Program-made: the position numbers and the translations under genes
Source of the DNA: JBOHRE01 sp050732635
GTDB lineage: Bacteria > Gemmatimonadota > Gemmatimonadetes > Longimicrobiales > RSA9
Reading direction: 5' to 3'
DNA: 7,030 bases
Assembly (NCBI GenBank): GCA_050732635.1
Contig: JBOHRE010000132.1
Coordinates: 1-7,030 of the forward strand
Shown here: positions 4,833 to 7,030 of the stretch, one piece after another
How positions within the stretch are numbered: position 1 is the first letter of the stretch
How the letters are laid out: each line of letters starts with the position of its first letter
Notes under the pieces: model-generated
Databases searched by the model: none
The model's input: only the letters and a program-made list of their open reading frames with translations
What the model was told of the DNA's origin: nothing

Positions 4833-6473
4833 TCAGGGCGTCAACACCACGGCCCGCTTCGCATTGACCCGGCCGTAGCCGAAGACCGGGTCCCAGCCGA
4901 GCGTGCCCAGGTCGTCGGAGCTGGCCTGCAGGATCTGGCGCACCTGGTCGGGCGACAGGCCCGGGTTCTTGCCTCGCACCAACGCGGCGACGCCGGCGGC
5001 GTGCGGCGAGGCCATCGAGGTGCCGCTGAAGATGGCCAGATTGCCGTTGACGTTGTACAGCGTCAGCACGGTGGTCTGCGACTCGATCTGGTCCTTCAGG
5101 TAGAGCCCGTCCTCGAGCGTGACCGAGGCGGCCGGGATCCAGGCGCGGCCGTCGGCCGTGGTCTCCGTTCCCAGCGTGCCATTGAAGTTGCCGGGTGTGT
5201 GGTTGTGGATGATGGCGGCGACGCAGCCGGCGTCCATCGCGGCGGTCACCTTTTCGGCGAACGTGCCGCCGCCGCGGCTGACCACCGCGGTCCTGCCGTC
5301 GCAGTCGACGGCCTCGAACTCGACCGCCGTGCCAAAGCCCGCGTACACCGCCTCGGCCGTGAGCCCCTGCTTTCTCGTCTTGCCCGCGAACTGCAGCGCG
5401 ATCGCCTCGAGCTCGCGGTCGTTGTCGGTGTCGACGAAGAGCGACGTCTCCTGGCCGAGGCCGACCAGGTACGACGACAGGTTGTTCACGCCCGGCGCAG
5501 TCAGCTCCTGCTCGGTGCCGTACTGGGAGAAGGTCGCGAGCATGTCGGCGTCGTCGGTCGCGCCGACCGCGATCACGGTCGGGTACGCGGCCGGATAGCC
5601 GACGTACGGCGTGCTGCTGTTGCCCGATGCGGCGACCAGCACGATGCCCGCCTCGTAGGCCGCGTCGAACGCCGCATCGGCCGCCTGGCTGAAAGCCGTG
5701 GGCGTCGGCACCAGCCCTGCGATCGCGAAGCCGAACGACATGTTGACGACGTCCATGTCGTTGTCGATCGCCCACTCGACGGCCTGGATCATCTTGCTCA
5801 GTGTGGCGCCGGCCCAGTCGCAGTCGGCGAAGCGCATGGAGTAGAGCTCGGCGCGCGGCGCCACGCCCACCGTGTGGTTGCCGTTCGCGTTCGCGCCGAC
5901 GATGCCGGCCACGTGCGTGCCGTGGCCCTGGCAGTCGTCGAGACCGTTGCCATCGCCGACCAGGTCGATGCCGCCGGCGACCGTGAGGTCGGGGTGATCG
6001 ACGTCGATGCCGGAGTCGAAGATGCCGACCTTGGCGCCGTCGCCACGGAATCCCAGGTCCCAGGCGCCGGGCGCGTCGACTTTCGTGACGCCCCAGTCGG
6101 TGATCTGCTTGCCGGCCAGCGGGTAGGCCTCGGCGTCCTCCTCGATGTACGCGACCGATGCATCGGCGCCGAGCGTCTCGACCTGATCGACCGGGATCGT
6201 CGCCGCGAACACCGGGACGTACCTGTAGCGGTGAGTCACCTCGCCGCCGAGCGACGCGATCAGCGCGGCCTCGGCGTCGCCCGGGTCGGAGACGAAGCCG
6301 ACCAGAACCGCGATCTGCCCGTCCGCGGTGACCGACTGCTGCGAGCCGGCCGGCGGTACAGCCGATTCGGTGGGCGTGGGCCGGTCGCACGCCGCGATCC
6401 AGCCGACGCTGGCGACCAGCACGAGGAGCGCGAGGCGCGCGCGCAGCGCGGCCTGGAACCGTTCGACAGCCAT
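4833..6473 (-). CDS. lipoprotein subtilisin-like serine protease (S8) with I9 propeptide and PA domain
   Basis: The 546-residue protein is an exported S8 peptidase. It has a signal peptide with lipobox IAAC (Cys29), then an I9-type inhibitor propeptide (about 52-117, IAVLVGFVSDPG...VAYIEEDAEA), then the catalytic domain from about 123. The triad is complete: Asp153 in IFDSGID, His184 in GHGTHVAG and Ser486 in SGTSMASP, with oxyanion Asn285 in AASGN. A protease-associated (PA) domain is inserted at about 365-470 (TAVVSRGGGTFAEKV, AAIIHNH), as in many S8A enzymes, where it may guide substrates. The start at 6473 has AGGAGG four bases upstream and begins the signal peptide. The reading frame stays open upstream to 7010, but that part is a toxin fragment (see 6623-7010). 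Asp at position +2 after the lipid Cys would favour inner-membrane retention by E. coli rules, which may not apply here. Confidence 0.95.
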   Translation of the reverse strand: MAVERFQAALRARLALLVLVASVGWIAACDRPTPTESAVPPAGSQQSVTADGQIAVLVGFVSDPGDAEAALIASLGGEVTHRYRYVPVFAATIPVDQVETLGADASVAYIEEDAEAYPLAGKQITDWGVTKVDAPGAWDLGFRGDGAKVGIFDSGIDVDHPDLTVAGGIDLVGDGNGLDDCQGHGTHVAGIVGANANGNHTVGVAPRAELYSMRFADCDWAGATLSKMIQAVEWAIDNDMDVVNMSFGFAIAGLVPTPTAFSQAADAAFDAAYEAGIVLVAASGNSSTPYVGYPAAYPTVIAVGATDDADMLATFSQYGTEQELTAPGVNNLSSYLVGLGQETSLFVDTDNDRELEAIALQFAGKTRKQGLTAEAVYAGFGTAVEFEAVDCDGRTAVVSRGGGTFAEKVTAAMDAGCVAAIIHNHTPGNFNGTLGTETTADGRAWIPAASVTLEDGLYLKDQIESQTTVLTLYNVNGNLAIFSGTSMASPHAAGVAALVRGKNPGLSPDQVRQILQASSDDLGTLGWDPVFGYGRVNAKRAVVLTP

Positions 6474-6514
6474 GTCGCCTCCTGTGGTGCAGTGTCCGCG
6501 CGCGGCCGACGATG

Positions 6515-6590
6515 AGGGGCCGTGCGCGTGGCCGGAGGCGACGCGCTCCGGCGGCGGCTGCGCACCGGAGCGCGCGCGCAGGGGCCGTGC
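6515..6590. repeat. direct repeats and hairpin in the subtilase 5' region
   Basis: AGGGGCCGTGC occurs at 6515-6525 and 6580-6590. Between the copies, CGCGCTCCGG (6542-6551) and CCGGAGCGCG (6565-6574) form perfect 10-bp arms around 13 bases. The stretch lies in the 149-bp gap between the frameshifted toxin (stop at 6623) and the subtilase start. It may end the toxin transcript or lie in the subtilase leader. I could not find a convincing promoter in this gap. Confidence 0.45.
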
Positions 6591-6622
6591 CAGTACCGGT
6601 GGTGGGTGGTGGGGCGACGCTG

Positions 6623-7010
6623 TCAGAGTGGAAACATATCGAGCCGCAGCCGCCGCGCCGCGGCGAGCAGCCGCTCGTCGTACGTCGCGAGCCGCACGTC
6701 GCCGCCCTGCTCGCGCAGGAACTCGATCGAGGCGAGGTGCAGCGCGTCCAGCGTGCGCACCGGCGACGGGAACGGCCGCGTCGCCCGCGACAGCACCTCC
6801 GGGATCATCTCCAGGAATGCGACGCGGCCGAGCAGTGCGCCGCGCCGCGTCAGCGTGCGTCCGGCCAAGGCCTCGTCCGTGGATTCGTGCCCAGACCTCG
6901 TACTCCAGCAGCCGGCTCGCGACTAGCGGCTCCGCCCACAGAGCCTCCGGCGGGTGCCGGTCCTCCGCCAGCAACTGCGCCAGCGCCGCCGAGCTGTCCA
7001 GGTAGATCAC
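6623..7010 (-). pseudogene. frameshifted VapC-like PIN-domain toxin (module 3)
   Basis: The first part, from GTG at 7010, reads MIYLDSSAALAQLL and LLEYEVWARIHGRG, giving PIN Asp5 and Glu38. The second half continues in the next frame: ALLGRVAFLEMIP, then VRTLDALHLASIEFL and LATYDERLLAAARRL, supplying the remaining acidic residues, and stops at 6623. The switch falls in the GC-rich tract 6837-6849; removing one base there joins the halves into a 128-residue toxin with all motifs. As written, translation from 7010 would leave the PIN domain and run on in frame into the subtilase. This is either a real inactivating mutation or a one-base sequence error. The GTG start overlaps what appears to be an antitoxin stop by four bases. 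Confidence 0.8.
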
Positions 7011-7030
7011 CGCTCCGCGCGGTCCGACTC
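7007..7030 (-). CDS. 3' end of a probable antitoxin gene (partial)
   Basis: The last eight codons before the window edge, on the minus strand, read ESDRAER then TGA. The TGA overlaps the GTG start of the PIN toxin as GTGA, exactly as in module 1, where the antitoxin ends LAERE. Seven residues cannot identify a family; the call rests on gene arrangement. Confidence 0.4.
   Translation of the reverse strand, partial: ESDRAER

Noticed and set aside
4626..6515. 629-codon plus-strand open frame opposite the subtilase
   Set aside because: It is antisense to a gene with a complete catalytic triad. Its Val/Arg/Asp-rich composition is the usual reverse-strand shadow of GC-rich codons.
4833..7010. A single 725-codon open frame joining a PIN-domain N-terminus to the subtilase
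   Set aside because: The linking part (about residues 57-179) is low-complexity Arg/Ala/Pro sequence, while the PIN motifs continue in another frame. The subtilase has its own AGGAGG site and signal peptide at 6473. The fusion is a by-product of the frameshift.

Overview
This 7.03 kb window is very GC-rich bacterial chromosome, dense in genes, with strong GC bias at third codon positions. I found no phage, insertion-sequence or CRISPR signature. The taxon cannot be read directly. High GC, many small secreted lipoproteins, PIN-domain toxin-antitoxin pairs and a BlaI-box-like dyad would fit a Gemmatimonadota-like soil or metagenome lineage, but that is a low-confidence inference.

Left part (1-2431), plus strand. 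An NTF2-fold (SnoaL/DUF4440-like) lipoprotein (128-658) is followed after 16 bp by a secreted GH130-type glycosidase/phosphorylase (675-1817). A VOC (glyoxalase/PhnB-like) protein (1955-2431) follows, with its own putative promoter.

Middle and right part (2500-7030), all minus strand. In order of transcription from the right edge: a truncated antitoxin tail overlapping a frameshifted VapC-like PIN toxin (7030-6623); a lipoprotein subtilase with I9 propeptide and PA insertion (6473-4833) ending in a strong hairpin; an intact Phd/VapC pair (4677-4004); an unrecognised small lipoprotein (3791-3297); and a second intact Phd/VapC pair (3155-2500) that converges on the VOC gene. There are therefore three PIN-toxin modules in about 4.5 kb, two of them intact.

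The genes do not form one pathway. The envelope-directed proteins (two small lipoproteins, the GH130 enzyme and the lipoprotein protease) look like an ordinary exported repertoire interleaved with toxin-antitoxin cassettes. The regulatory DNA is the most interesting part. The two intact modules carry related GACTRGTC octamers in front of their antitoxin genes. One of these lies inside a near-ideal promoter whose predicted transcript starts at or next to the start codon (leaderless). A separate TGTACA-N3-TGTACA dyad and 17-bp tandem repeats sit between the second module and the small lipoprotein gene. I see no convincing evidence for a wholly new multi-gene system.
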